This document shows, in pieces, positions 22,629-34,481 of a stretch of DNA of 64,000 nucleotides. This DNA comes from Dipteris shenzhenensis. Its lineage: Eukaryota > Polypodiophyta > Polypodiopsida > Gleicheniales. Made by a program: the position numbers and the translations under genes. Where the stretch lies: assembly GCA_047967505.1 (NCBI GenBank), contig CM106541.1; one strand, given 5' to 3'. Within the stretch, counting starts at the first letter, position 1. Each line of letters starts with the position of its first letter. The notes below the pieces were generated by a model. It saw only the letters and a program-made list of their open reading frames with translations, was not told the DNA's origin and searched no databases.

Positions 22629-22948
22629 GTTCTATGTGCGCTTTTGCATTGCATTTGCTTCTCTCGTTACCCACCCATTGCCCAACATTGAGTAAGCTTA
22701 GTGAAAAGTTGTTGGTTTTTGGTGTATAGGAAAGTGTGAGTGAAAGAGAGGTTTGAAAGTCATTTGGAGTGAATTTGAAGTGATTTTGGTGTTTCTTTAA
22801 TATTCAAACTTTGTATAAGGCATATGGGGTGATTGGTAAGGTGTATATGATAACAAATAGCACAAAAACACTAGATTTTTAAAGTGATTTGAAAGGGAAA
22901 AACTATCACTTTTTGCAAAAAACCACATTTGCTGGTGGAGGCAAGTGC

Positions 22949-23476
22949 CTATGTAGTATCTGCTGAATAGGATGGAGATTCTTTGTTGCGGTGATCCTTT
23001 TCAAGCAATAGAGACACCATATCTTCGAATGTAGTCGATGCAATGCGAAGTACTTCAAGGGCATTCTCAAAGCGAGAAATCCCTTCCATACTTGTCATCA
23101 GGACAGCCATTTTGTCCTCCTCATGCGGACAACATTTCAAATTGGAGAGTTGTTGAACTAAAGATTGAATTTTTGCTATATGCACACTTAAAGTATTAGA
23201 CTCTTCCATTTTCAGCTTATAAAATTGCATTTTCAAAAATACCTTGGAGTTGGTGATCTTGTTACCAAATATATTCTCAAGGCATGCCCAAATCTCCTTT
23301 GCTTTGGACTTAAAGTCGATGTGATGAATCAATGAATCATCTAGGCAAAGCCCGATGATTGCGATGGCCCTCAAATTGTGTTGCTCCCAAATTGACATCA
23401 AAAGCCACCCCAGTATGTAAACAACAAACCTTGACATTGAATAACAAAGCGATGCCATCCAACAAGGAAGGTACAA
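22949..23476 (-). pseudogene. Copia gag fragment, reverse orientation inside L1
   Basis: A 175-codon minus-strand frame matches the UBN2-type copia gag pattern: GLCLDDSLIHHIDFKSKAKE followed by W, then LENIFGNK, LKMQFYKLKMEESNTLSVHI, and DMVSLLLEKDHRNKE at the end. The frame is open but has no zinc knuckle, protease or LTR around it, so it is a fragment inserted in or captured by L1. Its 5' and 3' joins are not defined. Confidence 0.78.
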
Positions 23477-23689
23477 TACAGCTGGATTCTCACAAGACTA
23501 CTAAAAGCCCTGGGATATTGCCTTGGAAACACTTATATTTGGGTACCCAAGGTACTTAGTCCAACAAGACCACCTCCATCATCTTCAAATAGTAATCACA
23601 AGGTGCTTAGTAAAGAAGAGAAGAAAGACTGGAGGCCAAAGCCTTTAAAATTATTATCATCGACAAATGCAAGCCAATAGTTAAATTCA

Positions 23690-24600
23690 AACCTACCGAT
23701 TATGAAAATATATCAAGGCAAAGATTGGAGAACAGGACCACAAGAACCTACCTTGAAAAAGGTAGAACCAATACCAATACAAGAGGATCCAACACAAAGA
23801 ACATGCTCTATCTCCTATTGAGTAGTTATTGTCCCAAAGAGAGAGAGAATAATACAAGAACCTACTCGATCACTAGTTTATTGAAAAGCCGTTGAATTCA
23901 CTGCATCATCTCTAAGGAAAATGGCAATTACAGAAGAACCTATCTCCAAAAAAGAGACGGTAACCACACCACACAGAGTGGAGGTCACACAAGAACCTTC
24001 CAATGTGAATGAGGAATTATCTTCATTGCCATCTTTCTCAGAAGCAACTTGGCCTCAACAAAAATAGAAGATCTCCGAGACACTATGGTTCTACTCACAT
24101 TTGCTATAGAGGACATACATCACTTTATTATGGTGAGACAATGGAAGTTGAACATGTAAGAGGATGTAATTGACAAAGGCACCAAAAAGATGGGATCAAG
24201 AAGGACTACTGCAAGCTCAAGGATCTTACAATGGTAGTGTGGATCCCTAAGCATCATCAACATGGAAGTCCATCTTCTCAAGCTTGTATCAGGGTCAACT
24301 TCACCCCTCTAGGCCCACAAAAATTAGAGGAGAGACCTAAAAGGTCTGAGTTTACAACACTAACAATGAAGCATTCACCGTCAGTGGCTACACAAGAACC
24401 TACTCCTAGAGAGGGAGTAGTAACACAAGAACCTATTGCAACATCCACAAAGTGTAAGGCAATAATAGCCTTGATAGCTTTCCCAATGAGAAAATGCAAA
24501 TCCACTCCTTCAGTGTGGCATTCAATCAAAATACATAACAATCAACCCACAAGAACCTACTTCTAAAAGTGGAGTAGATCAACAAGAACCTACTGTGACA
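23690..24600 (+). pseudogene. L1 QEP-repeat region
   Basis: The word (A)CAAGAACCTAC or CACAAGAACCTA recurs about eight times (near 23740, 23858, 23934, 23990, 24393, 24426, 24552 and 24578). In the longest frame (24231-24566) it reads as Gln-Glu-Pro with hydroxylated neighbours, as in VATQEPTPREGVVTQEP. No domain was recognised. It parallels the QEP segment after G2 pol. Confidence 0.5.
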
Positions 24601-24985
24601 AAACTTGTTGGCACTCAAATCAAATATGGGACTTAAGCGGGAGAATCAGAATGCACTTTACTTACTTTGCTAACACTAACACCACTAGGACTTTACATTA
24701 ACCCCTACTAACTCCTTCTTCCTGCTAACATGCACCTTATATTCTTCTTTTAGTTTTTCTTCCTTAGAAAGGTCACAAGGACTCAGCTCCAATCCATCCA
24801 GCTATTGCAAACATTGCCCATGCCATGTCAATTATAGCAAAATCCACAACAAAGGATCTAGTGAAGACCTATGAAGCACTGCGAATGAGAGAATTTCACA
24901 TGAGTGCATAAAAGGAATAATCTTTAGCAACAACCCTCAAACAACTATCACCTTTGCATGATCTAGGAGATGGGATCAAGAACAG

Positions 24986-25415
24986 GAAGGGGGGCATGTT
25001 AACTACATTAGGTAGCAATGTCATTGGATGGATGGTGGCAAGTCCCTAGAGCTATGATTGTGCCTTGGAGCCAAATAGGCCCAAGTTGATTGTTGTAAAG
25101 AATGAGGAAAGAGAGTGGTATAAAGGGAATAGGATTGGGCCTCCCTTCAAAAGGTGGCATGTATAAAAGGCCAATGGTTGACTTTGGTCTTCACTTGTTG
25201 GTTGCACACATTGGAATAAAATCTCTCCACCTCCTTTTTGGAGTTGTCTCTTGCTCCCTCATAGTGCCTTTTGTGAATGCCATGTTCTCTTCTCCTCTTC
25301 CCTTCTTCTTCTTCTCCTCCTCTCCCTTCTCCACCTCCCTCTCCCCTCCCACTTCTCCTCTTCATGGATTCATGGTTGCAACAAGTCGGGAGTCGCTAGA
25401 GTGACACTAGTGGAT
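24986..25415 (+). repeat. L1 polypurine tract and 3' LTR
   Basis: AGGAAGGGGGGCA is followed at 24997 by TGTTAACTAC. From about 25084 the sequence follows the 5' LTR closely, including TATAAAAGG at about 25163 and the C/T-rich run. There is an extra 25-30 bases near 25200. Similarity stops near 25415, so the LTR end is lost or diverged. Confidence 0.72.
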
Positions 25416-26407
25416 GCTAACCTTCAAATTCTTGAGATCTCCAGCAGAACTGAGATCATTTTCCCGATCCTCGTCTTCTTCTTCCTCCATAAGAGGTGAC
25501 GGCTTATTGCCAGGATTTGCAAGAGCGAGTGAAGTATGTCTTTTGAGGAATTCCTGGAATGCCTATTCAAAAGCACTTTGGTTCATCGGCTTGTTGATCT
25601 CTACCATAACACACAATTCTTCATGAAGTCAACGGGATGAATGGATCCCCAAATTCAAGCCATGCCCAATGTTGCCACCCTCCCTTGCATGTCCACTTTC
25701 TAGAAGGTGACGAGGATGTCGTCCACAGAAAAAATTTGTTCCATCCCCTAACAGCCCTCCCTGCAGTGTAATTTGACTTATTTTGCTAGAATTGCTCAAA
25801 TCCCCCACGATTTTCAAGCAAGAACTGCTATCTCCTCTACCAAACCAAGTGATCCTTTACTATTCTCTTTCTCTTTAGAGGCAAGAGTGAGAAATCCAAC
25901 CAAATATCCTACACTTTTCTATCTTTTGGTGAGCAATCCAACCAAAGATCCTGCACTTTTGTCTCTCCAATTTTCAAACTACTCTCTCGCCCTCTTTTAA
26001 TCCCTTCCAAGCTCTTTCAAGCTCTCTCCCAGGAGTTATTCCTTCTTGTGCCCTCCCATGACCATGAAAAATTCCCTGCATGCTTGCATGCTTTAGAAAA
26101 CTTGGGTGTGAGGGTGTGAAAGGGTGGCAAGGGTTGCGATTGCCATAGCTACAAATCAGGTAAACCTACAAGTCACCATAGTTGGATAGGAAGCAATCTC
26201 AAAGCCCGCACCTACTTTCTTTTATGGAATCTCTCTTTTTGATCATGGGTGTCATGCATGAGGTTCTACTAGTCCATAAGCTTCTAGAGTACTCAAGTGC
26301 TAACCAATTCCATGGTGACCAAGTGTCCTCAAGCTTCTAGAGTACTCAACCTGAATTCCAAGAGTAACTAAATCATTGCTATAGCCCACCCCTTTCAGGG
26401 CACTGAT
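25416..26407. other. No gene seen
   Basis: Only short unsupported frames. CTTTCAAGCTCTCTC-like pyrimidine stretches occur near 25990-26030. Confidence 0.45.
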
Positions 26408-26830
26408 AATAAATGCAGGTGAGAATGAAATACCAAGAGACTTCTTCGCGTGCACTACATTGTTCATATTTGCAATTCATGCAATCGCTACTAACAATGG
26501 ACTCCCCCCCAATTGAAAACAAAATTGCATTAATAGGAATGAAATTTTAAGCACAACAAAATTTTCACACTATTGTTAGCTCTATGAGGAACAATGGACT
26601 ATTTTCTTAATAGTGGGGCGAAGTCTACACAAGTTGTGGTTAGAGGCCGATCCAAAAAGTACAAGTGCACATAGTTGACATTGTGGATGGCCACATGTCT
26701 CTCCCTTATGAGACGTGTCTTTATATGTCTATGGAATTGTCCCTTAGTAGCAACAACCAATGATGATCAGCCTTGGTAGACATAAACCATGGTCTACTCA
26801 ACAATAATGGGTATGTAAGGTAATCTCTCC
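26408..26830 (-). pseudogene. Gypsy protease-region fragment and 105-bp repeat
   Basis: 26408-26510 is a direct repeat of 31521-31625 (AATAAATGCAGGTGAGAATGAAATAC against AATAAATGCAGGCGAAAATGAAATAC, ending GCTACTAACAATGGACTC). At 26755-26830 the minus strand encodes YPLLLSRPWFMSTKADHHW, the segment that follows protease in plant gypsy elements (YPLLLGRPW type). The same segment occurs at about 32490-32550. Both fragments look like pieces of one old gypsy family. Confidence 0.6.
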
Positions 26831-26834
26831 AATG

Positions 26835-29800
26835 GTTCATTACAATCCCTCCATGAATAGAAAGGAGGAAAAAAAGTTTGTTTTTTCTATTCTTGAGGGA
26901 TTTCCAAAGTCTTTCTAAAAGGGTTTCTCCTAAACTACAAAAATCTAAAAATTCCCCCAATCATGAGGAGCTCTCGTAGGCTTCTAGCTCTTAGGACAAG
27001 CTAAAATCTTGTGGCATCACTAACCATGTAGCAAAAGAAGGGATTCTTCCATAGTCCACTATAGTCTCCCACTCCCTAAGATCCCATTGCAAAACTTTAT
27101 GGAGACAACTCTATAGAGACAAATCCTCCATGAACCCAAGGGAATGTGATTTGCATTAAGTTTAGGTACAAACCTAAAATCAAGAAACACCAATCCACAT
27201 GACCCAAAACTTTGAGAGGCTCAAAACCACCATCTAGTAGAATATCCTCATCCCTAGACTTGCACAACCTACCCCAAGAGTGAACAAACAAGGCATTTTC
27301 ATCTAAACCTCATCACAGTCCTATGACCTGAAGTGGGATACCTGACCTCATAAAATCTCCAAGCCAAGTAGGGCAATGGTGAGGCCTGTCAAATCTATAA
27401 CAACAGTAGACTATGGCTGCATTAATCCCCTCAATCCTCCTTTCCCTTCCACTAAGGTGACTTACCAACTAAAATTCGTGATAATATGTTAAAAGGTTTT
27501 TGAAATCCTTCTATTAACCCAAAAAAAATGGGGGGTCTCTCTCCCATCTAGACCACTACATATGACGAGAAGTACCAAGAGGTCTACTGTGATCATCAAT
27601 TATACTATCATTCCACGACAATTTGCTTATCAATCTCTTCTATAGAAGAGAGGAGAATTGTCCCAAGCTTTAAGGATGGAAACCACATGAGGGGAAGAAG
27701 GAGCCGTAAGATAAGCTTTAAAAGTAAAAATCCACTGAGTACCTATCCATCCAATCCCCACCCATGGAGGGAGAGCATGGCTGTAGCAACAAATTAAAAA
27801 ATCTTTCTAAGGTTCTTGTCTTGGCAAAAGCCCCTTAAGCACAACCTTGCAAAGCAAGACCTTGCACTGCAAGTTTGGATCAATGATATTAAGAGCCCCT
27901 TCTAGTGTGAGGAGAATCAATAACTCCCAAGCCACCTTGGCTTTGGTGTCTATCAAACCATATAACCCAATCCAAAAAAAGTTCCTCATAGGACTTATGA
28001 GTTGAGTGATGTATTCCCAAGAGTGGCACCAAGAATCTAACAAATAGACCATGCCATGGCCAGTTGTACTTGGTAAACATCAACCAACCTAGAAGCAAGT
28101 TCAAGTTTGACTGAGCTCCAAAACATGAGTTTTCTCTTGCTACTCTCTAGCACAAGAGCAAACTATTGTGAAGGAAGATACCCACGCTGACTTGGTAGTC
28201 CAAGTATCAGGCACCCCTCCGAATCCAAGAGAAAGGTCGACCAATCGGGGGTTTTGTCGTCGCTAATCCAAAAGCCATTGGATTTATTCCATTTGATATG
28301 TGCACCTGCAATTGCAGAACAAAATAAATCCGAGGTGGCCCTTGAAAGAAGCGGGAGTCTATGGAGTGGCATTAAAGAAATAGCAATGTCATTTGGCAAG
28401 CTCACTATCCAAGACATTGCTATTTTGGCATGTAGATCTTCAAACACCATCCAAGCAGTGTCATTGGCAAGCATATCCAAGTTCTACATAGCTTCCTAGC
28501 TTCAAACATCTTGGCATGTAGAGTCTTCCAATATCTTTTGAGGTACTTAAACAAAAGCTCCCACAATTGCTTCCACTATTTTCTAAATGACCATTTTCTC
28601 ATATTCTTGCCCAATTTCACAATCTTTGGCATCCTTCCACTTTGTTCTTCTTGTTTTGTAGTCTTCATCAAACCATGCATTGCAAAGCATACCTTTGCTT
28701 CCTACCTTTTCCCTCTATCAAGTGCTCATGGGCTATTTCCATTAAAACTTAGCTCAACTTTGCATTCATTTCTTACAACTTTGTAAGACATTGCACTTCC
28801 TTTCATCTTACCTTTAAGATGCCTTTTTGAAATAGCTAGCTTCCCTTAAGTCAAATATGCTAGAGTAATCTCCTTGATCTTTTGAAATCTCAGATGTAAT
28901 TCCTTTGAAATCAAAGATCATGCAGATATGGGAAGATTTAAGCATTGTTTCCCCTAGTAGTGAGCTATTATGCTTTCCCCTTTGAAATCTCTTATGTAAT
29001 TCCTTTGGAATCAAGGATCATGCACATATGGGGGGATTTCAGCATTCTTCCCCTTAGTAGTGAGCTATAACGCTTTCCCCTTTGAAATCTCTTATGTAAT
29101 TCCTTTGAAATCAAAGATGTAATTCCTTTGAAATCTCTTATGTAATTCCTTTGGAATCTCTTATGTAATTCCTTTGAAATCAAAGATCATGCACATATGG
29201 GAAGATTTAAGCATTGTTCCCCTTAATAGTGAGCTATTACGCTTTCCTCTTGCATAATTTTGCATGTAGTTTTCCTTGTCGTAGAAAATATTGGCTCCTT
29301 ACAATATATTGGCATCCACAAAGGGTGAACAAATGTCTTCCCATTGCTGTAATTTCTTGTTTATCATCAAAGGCATTTGTCCATATTCTTGCATCTTCTT
29401 CATTCCTTTCCATGTTCTCCAACCATAGAAGATTTCTACCTTCCTTTGCTATTGAAGATCCTATATGGTATTTAAGATCACCGAGTATGATGTCAATATC
29501 TCTCCTTTTGTTAAGAGAATGTGCAAGGTTTATCCTATTTCACACTTGAATGACAACTTATTTGACCATTCCTATCTAGACAAGTAAAAATTTGAGAAGG
29601 GAACCATCACAAAAATGTGCCACAAAAATATCATTTGTCAAACCATTAGGTCCTAGGGACTTGTAGTTTTCCATGTTATTGACTGCTTCCCACAGGTCTT
29701 CTTCTATAGATGGTCTAGCCAGGCCTCTAGTTGTTGCACTTCGAAGACCCTGCACACCACTTTAGCCAACATATTTTGCACCTTGCTCCTCCATATCGGG

Positions 29801-30385
29801 TCTTCACCCCCAGATGAGCCCACTATACCCCCAAACTCTGATATGAAAACATCAACAATATGCCAAAGCTCTATTTCAATTTACTATTGGAATCCATCGC
29901 TCGAGATTGACTCTCTCCCTTACCTGCTTCCTCTTGACCTATCGAGAAAACTTCGAAGTGCAGTCTCAGATTGACAACCATAGCTACCTGCTCTAAATTA
30001 TCCCCATCTCGGCTCTTTCAAGCTTCCGACCAAGATAACCTCCTCTACTTCTACCATTATCATTGATAGCAACTAAGGTGTCAATGGAGATGAAGTACAT
30101 TTGTGCATCACTTCTTGGATAATTTCATGCTTTCCTTTCCCTTGGACATATCATTGTTTTTCTCCCCCGCCCCCCCCTTCCACACACACCATCGCCTCCC
30201 TACCACCCCCCTACCCCTCCCCTCTTGCCTCAAAAAGGGTAATTGGCACAACACAAAGCAAACCAACCCCTCATCCTCACCTTATTTAAGCTCCTGCAAA
30301 AGCACAATATCTAGCTCCTTACTGAAGCACAACCTTTTTGCTTAACTTTGTCAAAGCACCCACGGACATTCCATGATAGAATGGA
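26835..30385 (-). mobile_element. Decayed LINE copy, family LN1
   Basis: Minus-strand pieces in LINE order are: endonuclease start ILSWNVRGCFDKVK at about 30382; RT entry EEDLWEAVNNMENYKSLGPN at about 29710; a C-terminal RT part at 28480-28163 (WNKSNGFWI, RGYLPSQ); the region after RT at 28052-27807 (VAWELLILLTLEG then LNIIDPNLQCK); and the tail at 27291-26880. The last three match the better LINE at 46.5-49.2 kb segment for segment. A 100-bp tandem repeat (28881-29250) lies in the middle. Stops and frameshifts are everywhere. Confidence 0.78.
28881..29250. repeat. 100-bp tandem repeat with nested 24-bp units
   Basis: TTTGAAATCTC starts at 28881, 28981 and 29081, a period of 100 bp. Each unit reads through GATCATGCACATATGG and TAGTGAGCTATTA. 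In the last unit the subword CTTATGTAATTCCTTTG is amplified four times before the unit resumes. Confidence 0.88.
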
Positions 30386-30900
30386 GAGAGAGGTGCTACT
30401 ACCCAACCCCCTCTTCAGAGTGTTTCCTATTAGATTTAATAGCGCAGAGAATCTAAGAGGCCAATCCCACATTTGGAAAACCAGGCAAATTTGCTAGGGA
30501 ATGCTACTATCTACAATGTCCTTGGATGGGAAGCCCCTGGAGTTTTAGTGCCAAATTCCGGCATATATATGCCTTGATGGAGACGGGAAATCCCTCTCTC
30601 CACCCGAGTATATAGGGGCTAGAGACTTTCTTGATCAATGATTCGCTACGTGCGCTTTAAAATCACGTGCCCAGACAAAAATTTCGTATCTACAAACCAA
30701 GCTAATGCGTAGGAACTTTTGTGGCAGTGGCAAGCATTTTGCACTGATCGTAGCATTTTTGCCGGCGTGGGAAAGCAGCACAACTTATGAAACGTCTAAC
30801 ATAAGATGAAGTAGTGGAGGGACAAATTGACACGTGTATCTTTCTTGACTGCCAATAGAACGTTTGATACCTGATCCACAAAGTGAAAGTATGGATGAGG
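30386..30900. other. No gene seen
   Basis: No supported coding region. It lies between the start of the decayed LINE and a candidate host promoter. Confidence 0.45.
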
Positions 30901-31169
30901 TGTACTGTAGTTTTGCATGGAAACACGAAGGGTGGCAGTGCGTTTTGGAGGAGAGCCAGCATATCAAGTCGTTAACCATCTAATAATTACATCGCTCTTG
31001 AGACGCCCCTCTGCCCGCATTTACGTCGTTATCATCAATCTCAGCTACCTCTCAGCTAGCTTTCAGCCTTCGGCGATTTTCCAAACTTCAGCTCGCATCT
31101 CATCTGTTCTCTCCCCTTCCTCTACGTCCAGACCTCTCCTGATCTAGTCTTGCGCATCGGACTTTGCAG
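30901..31169 (+). promoter_or_regulatory. Candidate host promoter and untranslated first exon
   Basis: This stretch is less AT-rich than its surroundings and changes at about 31010 into a C/T-rich strand (CTCAGCTACCTCTCAGCTAG, then TCTGTTCTCTCCCCTTCCTC) typical of plant 5'UTRs. It ends GGACTTTGCAG followed by GTACTTCTCC, a plausible splice donor at 31170. No ATG-initiated long frame is present. Its downstream exon is unknown; the acceptor at 52107-52108 is one possibility, 21 kb away. Confidence 0.3.
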
Positions 31170-32289
31170 GTACTTCTCCAACCCTCATCTTCCTCAGCAG
31201 TGCCGCTATGTAATTATGCATTCACAGTTCTAAACGAACTGTACACCGTAAACGAGAGTGGAGCTGCGAGCTGGCGAAAGGAAAGCACAACGTGACATGC
31301 ATCTATCAGCATGCATGTAAATGCATACAGAAAAATAGCAATGAGTCCACGTAGATGAGAGGAGAGCTCTATGAACGTATATTGCAGGCATGCTAGTTCC
31401 AATGTTCACAAGTATTTTTGCTCATTGGTGCTGATCATGCACGGGTGTCTTGATGCTGATGGTTGCGTAAAAGTACATCGGGCATCATTATTCAAAGCCG
31501 GCTACTCGCCCTGTAGATAAATAAATGCAGGCGAAAATGAAATACTGGCAGACGAATTCTCTCTCAATTCGTGCACTAGATTCTTCATAAGTGCAATTCA
31601 CACATTTGCTACTAGCAATGGACTCTTTGTATTCATAATCTCAGAGGAGTACGAAACGGTCTTAAGTTGCGCTTAGATTTCTCCTACAAAACTATGAGAA
31701 GTATGTGTCTCTGTCCATTCCCTGTTGCAATAAAAGATCTGCGACTTCACTACACTTAATCTTCTTACCAAAGCCTAAGCCTCTACCTACTTTCGAGGAG
31801 CTTTTTTCTATCATCATCCATGTCCATTAAGAACAAATAATTTTCATTGATCTAAAAGTACATCTTAGAAATTGCTCTGAGATTCCTTTCTACTGTTTTT
31901 GGGGATGCCCCATCTCTCAATTGCAAAGCGCGAGGACTCCTTATGTGTAAGACAACCTAGTAATTTAACATTGTTATTGAGCTAAGGAGGAAGGGAAGAC
32001 TGTAATGGTAGCGGAGAACAAGGTTTGTACTTCTTGTGAAAGGTGTGGTCCTTTATGAGGGGGTGTAACTACACTCGTCCTCTTCATTAGAGCGTATATC
32101 TCTATGGTTCTTCTTTTATAGAGCGTGACATATATTATTTTGCTACAATTACAGCTGCCCTCTTCATTTGTTATATAGTCACAGCTCTTGTGAAGGTTTG
32201 TGCCTGATGGGAAGTCTTTCTCCTTAAGGGTATATCCTTCCACGAGTATTCATAGTTTCAGGAAACGATTGATTTACAAATTGTGACAT
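31170..32289. other. No gene seen; repeat copy at 31521-31625
   Basis: 31521-31625 is the partner of the 26408-26510 repeat. Nothing else is supported. Confidence 0.45.
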
Positions 32290-32379
32290 CAGAGCTAGGC
32301 CATGGCGTCATAAGTTTCATTTTGGAAGGGGAGTCTCCAATATACGCCAACTGCTTCCCATTTATGGACTAGTCGCCAA

Positions 32380-33000
32380 GTGCCCACCATTCTTCCTCTA
32401 TGGCCAGTCCTCTTCAAAGTCTTCTTTACCAATCTCAACAGTCAAGGACCCGAGAGGTACTTTGACTTCATCGGTAGACCAATCGTCGGCAGCCTTAGCA
32501 GACCTAAACCATGGTCTACCCAGCAAGAGTGGGTATGCAACTTCATCCCCTATCATGTTGAGGACAAACAGTTAGATAGGAAGGTAACCCCTCCAATCTA
32601 CATGGAAATCCTTTGACAGCTCCTAGAAGCATAACCTTCCGCTGATCAGCCATTTTGACCTGAAAGGGACTAAGCGAGGGAGGCTCAAACCCAATTGCAC
32701 TATGGTTCTCTTGGGCATGATGTTCACGGCTGCCCTACCATTATTAGAAATGCATTCTTTAAGGGTATCCCATTTATTTCCACCGCCACACGTGTGAGGG
32801 ATAAATAGGCTGAGACTTTGTTCACCATGGGTCTATTATCACAATCTTTTGTGCTTTCTATCAACCTCCTGACGTTCATTTTAGGAATCGACCCTTCATT
32901 CGTGGAGACAATCGACATAGTTGCCTTAGGGTGATGTTGGGTCAAAATCCATTCAATCCTTCATCAAGGAGAAGGTTAGATCCTCCATCAAGGAGAAGAT
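32380..33000 (-). pseudogene. Gypsy protease fragment
   Basis: On the minus strand two frames together carry the protease region. One (32945-32724) ends AVEINGIPLKNAFLIMVGQP. Another reads SNNGRAAVNIMPKRTIVQLG, a degraded DxG active site followed by the NIMP block. Below it, at about 32550-32490, YPLLLGRPWFRSAKAADDW follows. This order is that of plant gypsy elements upstream of RT. No RT was found. Confidence 0.65.
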
Positions 33001-33246
33001 TGTGTGATGGCCTTCTGAGACCTAAGAGCCCTACCTGGCATGCTTGGCATCAAAGCTTACCCATGATCGGAATTGTAGGCCAGAGTTTGCTACCATTGTC
33101 TCTTGTATGGTTTGATTTATCACTTTAACCCCCTTGTCTTCCATCTTACAAATGCTCTATGACCCCTCTTTGTTGGACAGGGACATTGTCTCATTGCAAG
33201 AGTGGAAGGTCCTACTTGTGCTTTTTTGCCCATACTTTGTCCTCCT

Positions 33247-33510
33247 ACCTTTGAATTTCATGCAAACCTGACTCTCCAGTCCTTTGAAGAAACCTCTTTC
33301 TCAAAACTAGACTGGGTCCTCCTTGACCATAATTACCTTTGAATTTCATGCAAACCTGGCTCTCCAGTCCTTTGAAGAAACCTCTTTCTCAAAACTAGAC
33401 TGGGTCCTCCTTGACCATAATTACCTTTGAATTTCATGCAAACCTGGCTCTCCAGTCCTTTGAAGGAACCTCTTTCTAAAAACTAGATTGGGTCCCCCTT
33501 GACCATAATT
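33247..33510. repeat. 88-bp tandem repeat, three copies
   Basis: ACCTTTGAATTTCATGCAAAC begins at 33247, 33335 and 33423, a period of 88 bp. Copies differ at only a few positions, so the array is much younger than the surrounding gypsy debris. Confidence 0.92.
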
Positions 33511-34481
33511 TGGTATCATGAATGCATGCTTTGGCCCCTGTTGGAAGTGCCACATGTGGAAACCGTTATGGATCCGTATATTGCTCCTTCAATCATCCTG
33601 CTTGAGCTAGAAGAAGCAGCAAGAGAAGTACTTATGTGATTTGTCTGCAGCAACCAAATAAGTACTTGGTGGCTTCTTCAATGTTGGAATGTCTCTTGAC
33701 CCTGTTATGCTTGATTTTGAGGCAAAGTTTGTCTTGGGTGATGACAAGCTCTTCAGTGTCAAGTTGTTATCTTGTTGTCATCTTTGGATTGTGACCTTGT
33801 CACTGCTCCTAGCACCACCCTAATCATTTGATGACTTCTATCTTCCCGCCGCTACTATCCCAACCATGCTTACTTGAGTGCATTTTCCTATGTTCCATTC
33901 GGACTATTACTGTTGTAGTGGTTGTTGGTGTTGCACCGTGTGCAAGATGGCCCGGGAAAACGCTATGAGCATTCATCCTAGTAGTAGCCATACTCCCCAT
34001 ATCTATAGTACATTGCTCACGTTTGAAGGTTAGGGCCTCTTCCCAATCCTCTTCAACCTCCTTGGTGCCCACCTTGTTTGCTCAATGGGTAATGGGATCC
34101 ACCCTTGGTGTGTGGCTAGTAGGATGGGATAGCACTCTTAAGGGTAATCATAAGAGTTCACTGCAGGCGTGGGATAGTACTGTTAAGGGCAATCATAAGA
34201 GTTCACTACTGGAGTGGGTGCACTAGCTTCGAGTAGAGGGGCATTGGGTAGAAGTGGTGGTGGATGAGCGGTGGGAGCCAAGGAACGCTCTGATAAGTTC
34301 ATATGTATGAATATAGGGGTTAAAAGTGGAAGCAAGGTAGTGCCCTTTCTCGCTGTTGGACAGCTGCCACCAAAGGTTGTCCCTATAGAATCTCTGGTAC
34401 GAGCTTTCTCAGACCTTGAATTTCATACAATGTGTGAAAGGAAGTAGAACGTGGCACCTTACGTTTTGAGGGGCATTTCTA
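33511..34481. other. No gene recognised; short tandem repeat at 34125-34205
   Basis: GGGATAGCACTCTTAAGGG and GGGATAGTACTGTTAAGGG head two tandem units of about 43 bp, each ending ATAAGAGTTCACT. Minus-strand frames here could be gag remains of the gypsy fragment at 32.4-33.0 kb, but no motif proves it. Confidence 0.4.

Larger units (their letters stand above)
22105..25415 (+). mobile_element. LTR element L1, pol-less (large non-autonomous type)
   Basis: Two direct LTR copies (22105-22604 and 24997 to about 25415) flank 2.4 kb. They come with a primer site at 22611 and a purine tract just before 24997. No RT, integrase or RNase H was found between them. The interior holds a reversed copia gag fragment and a QEP-repeat region like that of G2, so L1 is probably a deletion derivative of a G2-like gypsy element. 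The 3' LTR matches the 5' LTR only up to AGTGACACTAGTGGATG and then diverges. Confidence 0.75.

Noticed and set aside
30103-30345. 80-codon plus-strand frame with Pro/Ser
   Set aside because: Antisense to the LINE endonuclease remnant and built on a C-rich run.
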